Shown here: positions 9,444 to 18,800 of the stretch, one piece after another
Numbering within the stretch: position 1 is the first letter of the stretch
Layout: each line of letters starts with the position of its first letter
Source of the DNA: Anaerolinea sp.
GTDB lineage: Bacteria > Chloroflexota > Anaerolineae > Anaerolineales > Anaerolineaceae
Length of the DNA: 55,866 nt
Assembly: GCA_020725865.1 (NCBI GenBank)
Contig: DYEC01000025.1
Coordinates: 1 to 55,866 of the forward strand
Direction: 5' to 3'
Program-made: the position numbers and the translations under genes
Notes under the pieces: model-generated
What the model saw: only the letters and a program-made list of their open reading frames with translations
Databases searched by the model: none
What the model was told of the DNA's origin: nothing

Positions 9444-10586
9444 TCAGGGTGTAGGTGTAACCCCTGCAACACCACCCATCCAGCTAAAAGTACGCTGCAT
9501 ACTTTCCGCCCCTGCCGGCTGCCAGATGGGTTGACCATCTTTCGTGCTGCCCATTTGCCGCACAGGAACCACCCACCAGCGAATAATATGAGGGACGTCG
9601 CCCACCGGCTGAAAACTGGCAGGTACAGTAAATTTGGTATCAGTCACATAAGCCACTAATTTGCGTCCGGTACCATCGGTTACATCTTCCACATTCACCT
9701 GATAAGCTTCATTCTCACGCAAATTACCGACGGCAGCCCATTGTAAAGTGATCATGTTGGTACTTGCCATAAAAGCTGTACCATCTGCCGGTAGCAATAA
9801 ATTGGGAGCCGGGTATGGCGGCGGCAATGTTGGAGTTGGTGTCGGTCCGGGGGTCGGCAGACGCTGGCAAAGTGGAATTGTCAGTGTTTGACCGGAGAAG
9901 ACCACATCACTGGTCAGACCATTATATTCTTTGATGGTATCTATTGAAACGTTGTAACTGCGGGCAATGCCGCTCAGGGTATCGTTTTCCTGCACCTTGT
10001 AATACTCTTTTGGACAGGCTGCTTCGGTTGCCTCCGCACCGCTCAGGGTCGAAGTAGGCAGAGGAGAAGCGGTTGGTGTTGGTTGGGGGATCAGCAGTTT
10101 CTGTCCAATGTAAAGCGTGCCGCAGTCCGCAGGCAAGTTGTTCAAAAGGACAATACTTTGCACCGAGACCTTGAAAAAAGCGGCAATAGTTGCACAGTAA
10201 TCCCCTTCTTTAACCTCATATTCGAGGGGGGGAAGGGGAGTAAATGTGGGTATTGGGGTTTCGGTTGCAGTCGGGCTGGGTGTTAATGTCAGAGTGGGTG
10301 TCTGGGTGACCGTTGGTGTTACAGTAGGCTCAATCACCCGACCCGTCGAGCGCAATAATGCAAACACAACCGCAGCACCAATCATCAACACAAGTGCCAT
10401 AATGCCAAGTGCAACGGGTAAGCTCAGTGTAACCTCCGGCATACGCGGTCCCTGTACTTTTTTACCGCTGATTTCGGCCGGGCTGAAAGTGCGTCCACAC
10501 ACCACACAGCGGGTAGCATTTTCGCTTAAACGCGTTCCGCAGGTGGGACAAATCTTGGTTTGAGAGGATGTCGTATCAGGACTCAT
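9444..10586 (-). CDS. membrane-anchored zinc-ribbon / double LysM protein
   Basis: A 380-residue protein. The N-terminus is a cytoplasmic zinc ribbon (Cys13, Cys16, Cys27, Cys30), then one membrane segment (about 53-78). A long Thr/Pro-rich linker leads to two LysM domains (about 122-168 and 195-240), which bind peptidoglycan or other GlcNAc polymers. After a second Pro linker, the last 115 residues look like a small beta-sandwich domain. The role is probably at the cell wall. A TTG at 10604 would add six residues but lacks a ribosome site; ATG 10586 is preferred. It is divergent from hemW across about 126 bases. Confidence 0.85.
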   Translation of the reverse strand: MSPDTTSSQTKICPTCGTRLSENATRCVVCGRTFSPAEISGKKVQGPRMPEVTLSLPVALGIMALVLMIGAAVVFALLRSTGRVIEPTVTPTVTQTPTLTLTPSPTATETPIPTFTPLPPLEYEVKEGDYCATIAAFFKVSVQSIVLLNNLPADCGTLYIGQKLLIPQPTPTASPLPTSTLSGAEATEAACPKEYYKVQENDTLSGIARSYNVSIDTIKEYNGLTSDVVFSGQTLTIPLCQRLPTPGPTPTPTLPPPYPAPNLLLPADGTAFMASTNMITLQWAAVGNLRENEAYQVNVEDVTDGTGRKLVAYVTDTKFTVPASFQPVGDVPHIIRWWVVPVRQMGSTKDGQPIWQPAGAESMQRTFSWMGGVAGVTPTP

Positions 10587-10712
10587 AGGCTCTTTTTCAA
10601 ACAATTGAACGCCGGGGAAACCCCCGGCAGTTCAGGATTATACCATAAGCTAAATCTTGTAAAGCAACTTCTCCCCTTCTCATCTGTCCAGCCTTATGCT
10701 ATCCTTTTTATC

Positions 10713-11915
10713 ATGATCAGCATACCGTATAGCGTTTATATTCACATCCCCTTCTGTCGCCATCGCTGTGGATACTGTGATTTTAATACCTATGCTGGCA
10801 AAGAGGATTTGATCCCCCCTTATGTGTCTGCACTCTGTCGCGAAATCGAACTAGTCAGTCGCTCAGTCGGACAAAGATTGCCAGTACACACAATCTTTTT
10901 CGGCGGTGGAACGCCTTCGCTGTTACCGATTTATGGGCTTCAACAAATCCTTTTTACCCTTCATGATTGCTTTGATATTCAACCCAATCCCGAGATAACG
11001 CTGGAAGCCAATCCAGGTACAGTTTCACCAACCTATTTGGCTGAACTACACGAGTTAGGCATCAGCCGCCTCAGTTTGGGAATGCAATCGGCACATGAAA
11101 CTGAATTGAATCTTCTAGAACGCCAACACAATTTAGAAGATGTAGAACGTGCTGTAGATTGGGCAAGACGGGCAGGGTTTAAAAATCTCAATCTGGACTT
11201 GATTTATGGACTACCACACCAGACATTGGATAGCTGGTTACATACCCTTAAAATTGCGCTCACCCTTGCTCCCGAACATCTCTCTCTCTACTCACTGACC
11301 ATCGAACATGGCACGCCACTTCACCGAAAAGTGCAAAATGGTACCCTGCCTGCACCAGATGATGACCTGTCTGCGGATATGTATGAGACCGCTATAGAAC
11401 AACTTGAAACAGCCGGTTTCGCGCATTATGAAATCTCAAATTTTGCAATACGCGACCAAAATGGTCATATTATGGCTTGTGAACACAATTTACAATACTG
11501 GCGTAACCTGCCTTATCTGGGGTTTGGCGCCGGAGCGCATGGCTTTGCCGGCAACTACAGGCTGTCCAATGTCTTGCGTATCCCCTCATACATCCAACAT
11601 GTACAGAATGGTAAAGTCTTGGCATTTCCCTTCAGCCCAGCTACAACAAGTCATACACGCATTGACCAGAATACTGAAATGCAGGAAACCATGATGGTCG
11701 GCTTGCGGTTAACCCGCGAGGGTGTTTCAAAAAGAATATTTCTAAAACGGTTTGAAAAACCCCTAGAGATTGTTTTTAGAAATGAAATCAAAACCATGAC
11801 CCAAAATGGTTTACTGGAATGGGCAGGAGAGGGTGGTGACACTTTGCGGTTAACACGGCGCGGGTTGTTACTCGGCAATCAGGTGTTTATGCAGTTTATT
11901 GGCAGCTCTTCGTAA
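10713..11915 (+). CDS. hemW: HemW-type radical SAM heme chaperone / HemN-like protein
   Basis: A 400-residue radical SAM protein. The N-terminus has the iron-sulfur motif C-x3-C-x2-C (Cys15, Cys19, Cys22) followed by DF, then the SAM-binding GGGTPS strand and a C-terminal HemN-like domain. The Cys spacing without the extra N-terminal region of oxygen-independent coproporphyrinogen oxidase favours HemW, which inserts heme into proteins. The open frame extends upstream to 10560 but overlaps the divergent LysM gene; family alignment begins at ATG 10713. No Shine-Dalgarno is seen; a -10-like TATCCT lies 7 bases before the ATG. It converges with gpmA, with 15 bases between. Confidence 0.9.
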   Translation: MISIPYSVYIHIPFCRHRCGYCDFNTYAGKEDLIPPYVSALCREIELVSRSVGQRLPVHTIFFGGGTPSLLPIYGLQQILFTLHDCFDIQPNPEITLEANPGTVSPTYLAELHELGISRLSLGMQSAHETELNLLERQHNLEDVERAVDWARRAGFKNLNLDLIYGLPHQTLDSWLHTLKIALTLAPEHLSLYSLTIEHGTPLHRKVQNGTLPAPDDDLSADMYETAIEQLETAGFAHYEISNFAIRDQNGHIMACEHNLQYWRNLPYLGFGAGAHGFAGNYRLSNVLRIPSYIQHVQNGKVLAFPFSPATTSHTRIDQNTEMQETMMVGLRLTREGVSKRIFLKRFEKPLEIVFRNEIKTMTQNGLLEWAGEGGDTLRLTRRGLLLGNQVFMQFIGSSS

Positions 11916-11930
11916 ACAACAAGCAGATTA

Positions 11931-12731
11931 TCAAATCGATCTACGTATTGCTCGCGTTGGTAACTTTATCCCACGGCGGATCATCCCCTGCTTTCGCAAC
12001 ATTTCCTCTGATGCCTTCACGCGTTGCGGATCGCCTAGATAGTGAAAATTGACAATCCGGAGCTCAGGCGTTAACTCATAGAGCAACGGAATACCGGTTG
12101 GAATATGCAGTTCAGGCACTTCGGATTCTGGAATCCGGTTCAAATAGGTGACTAACGCTCGCAAACTGTTGCCATGCGCTACAATCAGCACGTACTGTCC
12201 AGCACGCAAGCGTGGTGCAATGCTCTGCTGCCACAAGATCAGCACTCTACGCTGAGCATCCTCAAGCGATTCACCAAGCGGTAAATCTTCTTTTGAGACT
12301 TCAGCATAACGTCGGTCAAAATAAGGAGCACGCGGGTCATCTTCTTGCAGTTGCGGCGGGCGTACGCGGAAGCTGCGACGCCAGAGATAAACTTGCTCCT
12401 GACCGTATATCTTAGCTGACGCCAACTTGTCCAAACCTTGCAAAGCGCCATAATGTCGCTCGTTTAACCGCCAGTTTTTCTCAACCGGCAGCCACATGCA
12501 ATCGAGTTGATCCAGTACAATCCACACTGTCCGAATGGCGCGTTTCAACACAGAGGTAAAAACAACATCGAACTCTATTTTTGCTATACGCAATGTCTCA
12601 GCCGCTTGGAAGGCTTCACGCATCCCCTCTTCTGTTAAATCCACATCCGTCCAACCAGTATAACGGTTCTCCAGATTCCAGACACTCTGACCATGACGCA
12701 GTAATACCAGTTTCACAAGTCCATCGCTCAT
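11931..12731 (-). CDS. gpmA: 2,3-bisphosphoglycerate-dependent phosphoglycerate mutase
   Basis: A 266-residue glycolytic enzyme interconverting 3- and 2-phosphoglycerate. The phospho-acceptor His13 sits in LVLLRHGQSVWN, followed by RYTGWTDVDLT, then the ERHYGALQG loop and the second catalytic His in LIVAHGNSLRAL. All are hallmarks of dPGM. A TTG two codons upstream is possible, but ATG 12731 fits the family. No Shine-Dalgarno is visible. A perfect TATAAT (12739-12744, minus strand) lies 7 bases from the ATG, so transcription probably starts at or next to the start codon. Confidence 0.93.
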   Translation of the reverse strand: MSDGLVKLVLLRHGQSVWNLENRYTGWTDVDLTEEGMREAFQAAETLRIAKIEFDVVFTSVLKRAIRTVWIVLDQLDCMWLPVEKNWRLNERHYGALQGLDKLASAKIYGQEQVYLWRRSFRVRPPQLQEDDPRAPYFDRRYAEVSKEDLPLGESLEDAQRRVLILWQQSIAPRLRAGQYVLIVAHGNSLRALVTYLNRIPESEVPELHIPTGIPLLYELTPELRIVNFHYLGDPQRVKASEEMLRKQGMIRRGIKLPTRAIRRSI

Positions 12732-12875
12732 ATTCAAAATTATAGCCTTAAAATCACAACCGAAACTCCAAAATACGATACCACAAGCTCAGCTTCGAGG
12801 TAACGATTCGCCCTTCAAAAACAGACTATAATTCCCCTGGCATTTTGTGCATCTCGTTTTCATACTGGAGTCATC

Positions 12876-14690
12876 TTGTCCATTCCTGCTACCATCCTTA
12901 GCTTTGATCTTAAAAATATTCAATCCACCAATCGCCTGATTGGATTATGGCGGCTTTTAACCGGCTTTCGCCTTAAATATCTTATCGCAACTCTGTCTCT
13001 GGGCATTGCTGCCGCCGCCAAAACAGCTACCTATCTGTTATTAAGATACTTCGTGGATAATTTTTTCGTAAATCAGTTCAACCCCCTCCCATTATGGACA
13101 ATCGCGGCTGGTTTTGTCATCCTAGCACTTGTTGAGGGTGGCTTTAGTTTTCTGAGCGGACGGCTTGCAGCCCAAACCTCGGAAGGCATTACGCGCAGAC
13201 TGCGTAATTATTTATTCGATCATATTCAACACCTGAGCTTTTCCTACCATCGTCAAATGGAGACCGGCGAACTAATCCAACGTGCCACTTCTGATGTGGA
13301 TGCCATTCGCCGTTTCTTCGCCGATCAGGCAATCAATGTTGGGCGCATTGTCATGCTCTTCATCATCAACTTCATCGCCCTGTTGAAGTTAAATGTCACA
13401 CTGGCATTTTTATCCATAGTAATTATCCCGTTAATCATGCTGATCTCGGTTCAGTTTTTCAAACGAGTATCTAAAGCCTACGAAGCCTATCAGGAACAGG
13501 ATGCCAGTCTTTCAACAACATTACAGGAAAACCTGACTGGTGTCCGGGTAGTTAAAGCCTTCGCCCGTCAGCAATATGAAATTCAGAAATTCGAGCGCGA
13601 TAACTGGGAAAAATATCAACGAGGCAAGCGCCTGCTGAAAATGCACTCACTTTTTTGGCCCATCTCAGATACGTTGTGCGGCTTGCAGATGGTGGTTGGC
13701 TTTCTGGTGGCAGCGATGATGGCAATTCAAGGTGTAATTACACCGGGCAGCTATCTGGCATACGTCGGTTTGGTGGTGTGGATTATATTCCCTATCCGCA
13801 ACCTAGGGCGTTTAATCGTCCAGGCTTCCAGCGGAATGATTTCTTATCAACGCGTAATAGAAATCATCAGAGAGGAAAGAGAACCTCTGGATGAAGGTGA
13901 TTACCAGCCAGGACACGGGATACGCGGCGAAATTATTTTCGAGAATGTCTGCTTCGAATACGAACATGACAACATAGTCCTTAAAGACATAAGTTTCCAA
14001 TGTAAGCCTGGGCAGGTGATCGCCTTATTAGGTTCAACAGGTTCTGGGAAAACAACATTAGTAAACCTATTGCCACGCTTTTTCGATTACACCAGCGGCC
14101 GCATTCTCCTGGATGGAGTAGAGCTAAAGCGTTATCCGCGGCGGTATTTAAGACAACAGATCGGTATTGTAGAACAAGAGCCATTCCTGTTTTCACGCAG
14201 CATTCGCGAAAATATCATTTACAGCGTCGGACGGGACGTGCCGCAACAGGAAATCGAAAATGTTGCCAGAGCTGCTGCCATTCACGACGTCATCCTTTCT
14301 TTTCCCAACCGTTACGATACGATGATTGGTGAAAAAGGTGTGACACTCTCCGGAGGACAAAAACAGCGAGTTGCGATCGCCCGCACTTTGTTAAAGAACC
14401 CGCGCATTTTGATCCTGGACGACTCCACCTCTTCAGTGGATGTCGAAACCGAGGCAGAAATACGAGAAGCATTAAACAATCTGATGCGAAACCGGACTAC
14501 GTTTATTATCGCCCACCGCATCCAGAGCATCATGAACGCAGATCTGATTTTGGTAATGGATCAGGGACGCATTGTCCAGAAAGGTACCCATGAGGAATTA
14601 CTGACCCAAGGTGGTTTTTACCAAAAGATTTTTGACATACAAACTCGCATCGAAGAAGAGCTGGAAAGAGAGATCGCCAGTGTCGCTTAA
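12876..14690 (+). CDS. ABC exporter half-transporter, degenerate-site subunit
   Basis: A 604-residue fusion of a six-helix type IV exporter membrane domain (about 30-330) and an ATPase domain (about 355-590). It has Walker A GSTGSGKTT, a canonical signature LSGGQ and Walker B ILILDDSTSSVD. The residue after the Walker B Asp515 is Asp516 instead of catalytic Glu, as in the degenerate subunit of heterodimeric exporters such as TM287/288 or BmrCD. The TTG start at 12876 is supported by GGAG five bases upstream. The partner gene overlaps its end by 11 bases. The substrate is unknown (drug or lipid are typical). Confidence 0.92.
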   Translation: MSIPATILSFDLKNIQSTNRLIGLWRLLTGFRLKYLIATLSLGIAAAAKTATYLLLRYFVDNFFVNQFNPLPLWTIAAGFVILALVEGGFSFLSGRLAAQTSEGITRRLRNYLFDHIQHLSFSYHRQMETGELIQRATSDVDAIRRFFADQAINVGRIVMLFIINFIALLKLNVTLAFLSIVIIPLIMLISVQFFKRVSKAYEAYQEQDASLSTTLQENLTGVRVVKAFARQQYEIQKFERDNWEKYQRGKRLLKMHSLFWPISDTLCGLQMVVGFLVAAMMAIQGVITPGSYLAYVGLVVWIIFPIRNLGRLIVQASSGMISYQRVIEIIREEREPLDEGDYQPGHGIRGEIIFENVCFEYEHDNIVLKDISFQCKPGQVIALLGSTGSGKTTLVNLLPRFFDYTSGRILLDGVELKRYPRRYLRQQIGIVEQEPFLFSRSIRENIIYSVGRDVPQQEIENVARAAAIHDVILSFPNRYDTMIGEKGVTLSGGQKQRVAIARTLLKNPRILILDDSTSSVDVETEAEIREALNNLMRNRTTFIIAHRIQSIMNADLILVMDQGRIVQKGTHEELLTQGGFYQKIFDIQTRIEEELEREIASVA

Positions 14691-16518
14691 TAATTATTAC
14701 GAAGAAGAAGATTTTGAGCAACAGACACGCCTTAATCGAAATGTGTTGCGGCGTATTATCAGTCTTGCGCGACCACACTGGCGTTGGGTCCTCGGATTTT
14801 TAGTGCTGGTAACCGCCTCAACGCTGTTCGATTCTTATTTCACCTATCTCAGTAAACGCATTCTGGATGAGGGCATCATACAACAAAATACGCCCGTGGT
14901 CATCAAACTGCTGACAATCTATGGCGGCTTAATCGTCATTCAGGCTTCCTGCGTGTTTGGTTTTATCTATCTGGTTGGCGTACTTGGCGAGCGCATCCGC
15001 TATGACCTGCGCCAACAGATGTTCATTCATCTACAGGAATTATCGCTTTCCTATTACAGCCGCACACCAGTGGGCTGGATCATGGCGCGCGTCACTTCCG
15101 ATACCGAACGCGTTGCAGAACTGATCACCTGGGGCACGTTGGATGCTACTTGGGGAGCCATGAGTCTGATTACTTCAATGATATTTATGTTGATCATCAA
15201 CTGGAAACTGGCGCTGATCGTTTTTGCCACCCTGCCGATTTTGGTTTACATCGGCATCGAATTTCGCAAGCGAATCCTGAGCCAGTTTCGGATGGTGCGC
15301 AAACTAAACTCCAAAATCACCGCCTCTTTCAACGAGAATATTACCGGCGTACGTGTGGTTAAAGCACTGGTGCGCGAGCGCGAAAACATGCGTGAATTCA
15401 GCCAATTAACCGGTGACATGTATGCCACAGCCTTCCGGGCTGCCTGGCTTAGTGCGTTATTCCTGCCGGTTGTGCAGCTTATCTCCGCTCTGGCAGTTGC
15501 TATTGTTTTGTACCTTTCCGGCATACAGGTCAACTCAGGCGGAATGAGCGTGGGAGGTATACATGCTTTTGTTTCATACATCACTTTCATGATGTGGCCT
15601 ATTCAGGATTTGGCACGCGTTTTTGCCGAGATGCAGCATGCCATCGCTTCTGCTGAGCGAATTTTCTCGTTAATTGACTCTCACCCTGATGTTGCTGATC
15701 GAAGCGGAGCTTATGACCCGGGCAGTATTCGTGGCGACATTGAATTTGATCATGTTACGTTTTACTATGATAGCGATCCGCCAGTGCTGGAAAACTTCAA
15801 CCTTGAGGTGAGACGCGGCGAAACGATCGCACTAGTCGGGCCAACCGGCGGCGGCAAAACCACTATTGTCAATCTCTTATGCCGTTTCTACGAACCCAAG
15901 CGTGGCAGTATCCGCATTGGCGGGCGAGATTATCGCGACTTTTCACTCCATAGCATTCAATCCCGGATTGGCGTGGTGCTACAAACACCTCACTTATTTT
16001 CTGGCACGATTCGCGAAAATTTGCGCTACGGTCGCCTGAATGCTACTGATGAAGAGATTGAAACAGCTGCAAAACTGGTAGGAGCACACGAATTTATCAT
16101 GCGCTTTGAAAAAGGATATGATGAGCAAGTCGGAGAGGGGGGAAACCTGCTCTCTGTCGGCCAAAAACAGCTGATCAGTCTGGCTCGCGCAGTGCTGGCA
16201 AAGCCGGAAATCTTTGTTATGGACGAGGCCACTAGCTCAGTAGATACACTTACAGAGGCGTTGATTCAAAAGGGCATAGCGGTTCTGCTGAAAGACTGCA
16301 CCAGTTTTATCATCGCCCATCGGCTTTCTACTATCAAGCGTGCAGATCGCATCCTGGTAATTGAAAATGGCAAAATTGCTGAAATGGGTACCCATGCCGA
16401 TTTGTTGCGTCAGCGTGGAAAATACTACCAGCTTTATACCCGCCAGTTCCGTCACCAAATGGAACAGACACTGGGTGCCTTTGACGAATTGTCAGGCATG
16501 CAACCGCTTAGTTCATAA
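14680..16518 (+). CDS. ABC exporter half-transporter, catalytic-site subunit
   Basis: A 612-residue partner of the preceding subunit, with six-helix membrane domain and ATPase domain. Walker A is GPTGGGKTT and Walker B ends in DE (Glu516 intact), but the signature is LSVGQ instead of LSGGQ. The defects are therefore complementary: this protein supplies the catalytic Glu and the degenerate signature, its partner the reverse, as expected for an obligate heterodimer. The open frame extends upstream to 14611, but a GTG at 14680 with AGAGAG seven bases before it is the best start. It overlaps the upstream stop by 11 bases, indicating translational coupling. Confidence 0.9.
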   Translation: MSLNNYYEEEDFEQQTRLNRNVLRRIISLARPHWRWVLGFLVLVTASTLFDSYFTYLSKRILDEGIIQQNTPVVIKLLTIYGGLIVIQASCVFGFIYLVGVLGERIRYDLRQQMFIHLQELSLSYYSRTPVGWIMARVTSDTERVAELITWGTLDATWGAMSLITSMIFMLIINWKLALIVFATLPILVYIGIEFRKRILSQFRMVRKLNSKITASFNENITGVRVVKALVRERENMREFSQLTGDMYATAFRAAWLSALFLPVVQLISALAVAIVLYLSGIQVNSGGMSVGGIHAFVSYITFMMWPIQDLARVFAEMQHAIASAERIFSLIDSHPDVADRSGAYDPGSIRGDIEFDHVTFYYDSDPPVLENFNLEVRRGETIALVGPTGGGKTTIVNLLCRFYEPKRGSIRIGGRDYRDFSLHSIQSRIGVVLQTPHLFSGTIRENLRYGRLNATDEEIETAAKLVGAHEFIMRFEKGYDEQVGEGGNLLSVGQKQLISLARAVLAKPEIFVMDEATSSVDTLTEALIQKGIAVLLKDCTSFIIAHRLSTIKRADRILVIENGKIAEMGTHADLLRQRGKYYQLYTRQFRHQMEQTLGAFDELSGMQPLSS

Positions 16519-16723
16519 GTAAGAGCTCACCGAAAAAATCCCGAAATGAAACTGAAACCTCTTGCCTGCACAGACTTTTGCGCTAGTAATCTGTGCTAAA
16601 ATAATTATGTGTGTCAAAGGAATGGAAGGGAGGTGGTGTTTATTACAATACCCTTATGAAGAAAGGGCTTTACTTAACAAAATTTCCCTAATCTCAAACC
16701 CACAATTTCACAGGAGGAGTATG

Positions 16724-17896
16724 ATGAAAAAAAGTGCTCTGTTTCTGGGTATTCTGATGGTTCTGGTGCTTGTTTTAAGTGCTTGTCAACCGCCAGCAAC
16801 CCCACCACCCGCAGAACAGAAACCAGAAACCCCACCCACTGAAGCCCCAAAACCCACCGAAGCACCTCAAGCATCTCCAATGGACGAATTGGTCGCAGCC
16901 GCCAAACAGGAAGGGATGCTGACCACCATTGCACTTCCACATGACTGGTGTAATTACGGTGAAGCCATTGAAGCATTTAAAGCCAAATATGGATTAGAAG
17001 TTAACGAACTTAACCCCGATGCTGGCTCTGCAGATGAGATTGAAGCCATCAAAGCCAATAAGGGCAGCAAAGGTCCCCAGGCACCTGATGTCATTGATGT
17101 TGGCTATGGCTATGGTCCTCAACTCGTAGAAGAAGGGCTTGTCATGCCGTATAAGGTTTCCACATGGGACACCATTCCAAATGAGGTCAAGCATCCAGAG
17201 GGTTACTGGTACGGCGATTATTATGGTGTGTTGGCATTCGAGGTCAACAAAGATGTTGCGCCAAGCATACCGCAGGATTGGGCTGATCTGCTCAAGCCAG
17301 AATATAAGGGCATGGTAGCACTGGCAGGAGACCCGCGCGCTTCTGCACAGGCTCAGATGAGCGTCTACGCCGCTGCTTTAGCGAATGGTGGTTCCCTGGA
17401 TAACATTGAACCAGGTCTGCAATTCTTCAAAGAGCTGAACGAGAAGGGTAATTTTGTTCCAGTGATTGCTAAACAGGCAACTATCGCCAAAGGCGAAACC
17501 CCCATCGTGATGCGTTGGGACTACAATGCGCTGGCAGATAAAGCCGCGCTGGCAGGAAACCCGGAAATTGAGGTCGTTATCCCTAAGACGGGAGTTATCG
17601 CCGGCGTCTATATCCAGGCAATTTCCGCCTATGCCCCGCACCCAAATGCCGCCAAGTTATGGATGGAGTTCCTCTACTCTGATGAAGGTCAACTTATCTG
17701 GCTCAAAGGTGGTTGCCACCCAATCCGTTATAACGATCTAAGCGCGCGCAACGCTATCCCAGAAGAAATTGCCTCCATGTTGCCGCCGGCTGAAGCTTAT
17801 GCAAAAGCCGTCTTCCCCAGCATTGAACAGATCAACAATGCCAAGAAGGTCATTGCAGAAAAGTGGATGGAAACTGTTGGCGCTGATGTCAAATAA
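16724..17896 (+). CDS. ABC importer substrate-binding lipoprotein (Fe3+/polyamine/thiamine type)
   Basis: A 390-residue extracellular solute-binding protein. The signal peptide ends in the lipobox LSAC, followed by a Pro/Thr/Glu-rich tether (about 20-55). The mature domain belongs to the family that binds spermidine/putrescine, ferric iron, thiamine or aminoethylphosphonate (PF13416-like), with WADLLKPEYKGMVAL as a recognisable core. Its ligand cannot be read from sequence. The nearby ethanolamine operon makes a small amine attractive, but that is inference. AGGAGG at 16712-16717 is better spaced for ATG 16724 than for the adjacent ATG 16721. The first gene of a four-gene transporter operon; the 200 bases upstream hold no gene. 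Confidence 0.88.
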   Translation: MKKSALFLGILMVLVLVLSACQPPATPPPAEQKPETPPTEAPKPTEAPQASPMDELVAAAKQEGMLTTIALPHDWCNYGEAIEAFKAKYGLEVNELNPDAGSADEIEAIKANKGSKGPQAPDVIDVGYGYGPQLVEEGLVMPYKVSTWDTIPNEVKHPEGYWYGDYYGVLAFEVNKDVAPSIPQDWADLLKPEYKGMVALAGDPRASAQAQMSVYAAALANGGSLDNIEPGLQFFKELNEKGNFVPVIAKQATIAKGETPIVMRWDYNALADKAALAGNPEIEVVIPKTGVIAGVYIQAISAYAPHPNAAKLWMEFLYSDEGQLIWLKGGCHPIRYNDLSARNAIPEEIASMLPPAEAYAKAVFPSIEQINNAKKVIAEKWMETVGADVK

Positions 17897-18800
17897 AGCT
17901 GACATGAAAAAAGCATCACATAATAGGGGCGTGTCGTTGACACGCCCCTCCAAAACTCCATGGCTGACCTGGTTGGGAGTAGCACCGTTTTTTGCATTTA
18001 CCCTGTTTTTCATCTTTCTGCCATCCGCCTCGCTACTGGTTGGAAGTTTCCAAAACAACGCCGGACAATTCACTCTGCAAAATTTCATTGGGCTCTTAAC
18101 ACCCTCTGTTGTAAATGCTTACTGGGTCAGCATCCGAATCAGTGTTGTAACCGCACTTCTCGGTGGATTGCTTGGATTTTTCCTGTCTTATGCGGTCACG
18201 TTGGGAGGATTGCCGCAGTGGGTACGTGCCGCTTTGCTGACATTTTCCAGTGTGGCATCTAACTTCGCTGGGGTGCCCCTCGCATTTGCCTTTATTGCTA
18301 CTTTAGGACGAACTGGAATGGTCACCGCTTTGCTAAAGGCATGGTTTGGGTTAGATTTATATGCTCAGGGCTTCAGCGTTTATAGTTTCTGGGGCTTAAG
18401 TTTGACTTATCTCTACTTCCAGTTTCCATTGATGGTCCTGGTCATTACACCGGCTTTGGACGGCTTGAAACGGGAATGGCGCGAAGCGGCGGAAAATCTG
18501 GGAGCTTCCGGGCAGATTTACTGGCTACGCGTGGCATTGCCGATTTTGACACCTTCGATTTTGGGAGCAATGATCCTGCTCTTTGGTAATTCCTTCGGGG
18601 CTTATGCAACTGCACTTTCGCTCACTGGCGGCTTTTTGAACCTCATCACTATCCTGATCGGTTCTCAAATCAAGGGAGATGTACTGCTCAATCCTGGCTT
18701 AGGTTACGCACTGGCAGTTGGTATGGTTATTATCATGGCGGTGACAACAGCCCTGTACTATTTTCTGCGCCGCCGCAGTGAAAGGTGGCTGCGAATATGA
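17886..18800 (+). CDS. ABC importer permease 1
   Basis: A 304-residue permease with six membrane segments and the cytoplasmic EAA loop (REAAENLGASGQIYWLRVALPIL), which contacts the ATPase. It pairs with the next gene as PotB/PotC-like subunits. The start is uncertain: ATG 17886 overlaps the upstream stop by 11 bases (translational coupling) and another ATG lies at 17904, neither with a clear Shine-Dalgarno. An 11-bp hairpin sits within the first 20 codons. It ends in an ATGA overlap with the second permease. Confidence 0.85.
   Translation: MSNKADMKKASHNRGVSLTRPSKTPWLTWLGVAPFFAFTLFFIFLPSASLLVGSFQNNAGQFTLQNFIGLLTPSVVNAYWVSIRISVVTALLGGLLGFFLSYAVTLGGLPQWVRAALLTFSSVASNFAGVPLAFAFIATLGRTGMVTALLKAWFGLDLYAQGFSVYSFWGLSLTYLYFQFPLMVLVITPALDGLKREWREAAENLGASGQIYWLRVALPILTPSILGAMILLFGNSFGAYATALSLTGGFLNLITILIGSQIKGDVLLNPGLGYALAVGMVIIMAVTTALYYFLRRRSERWLRI
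17925..17949 (+). repeat. perfect hairpin at the start of permease 1
   Basis: An 11-bp perfect stem (17925-17935 with 17939-17949; core GGGGCGTGTC/GACACGCCCC) with a 3-base loop, inside the first codons of the permease gene, right after the binding-protein gene. Such hairpins often protect the upstream binding-protein mRNA or reduce permease translation. The G/C-rich palindrome could also be a copy of a dispersed repeat. Confidence 0.7.
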
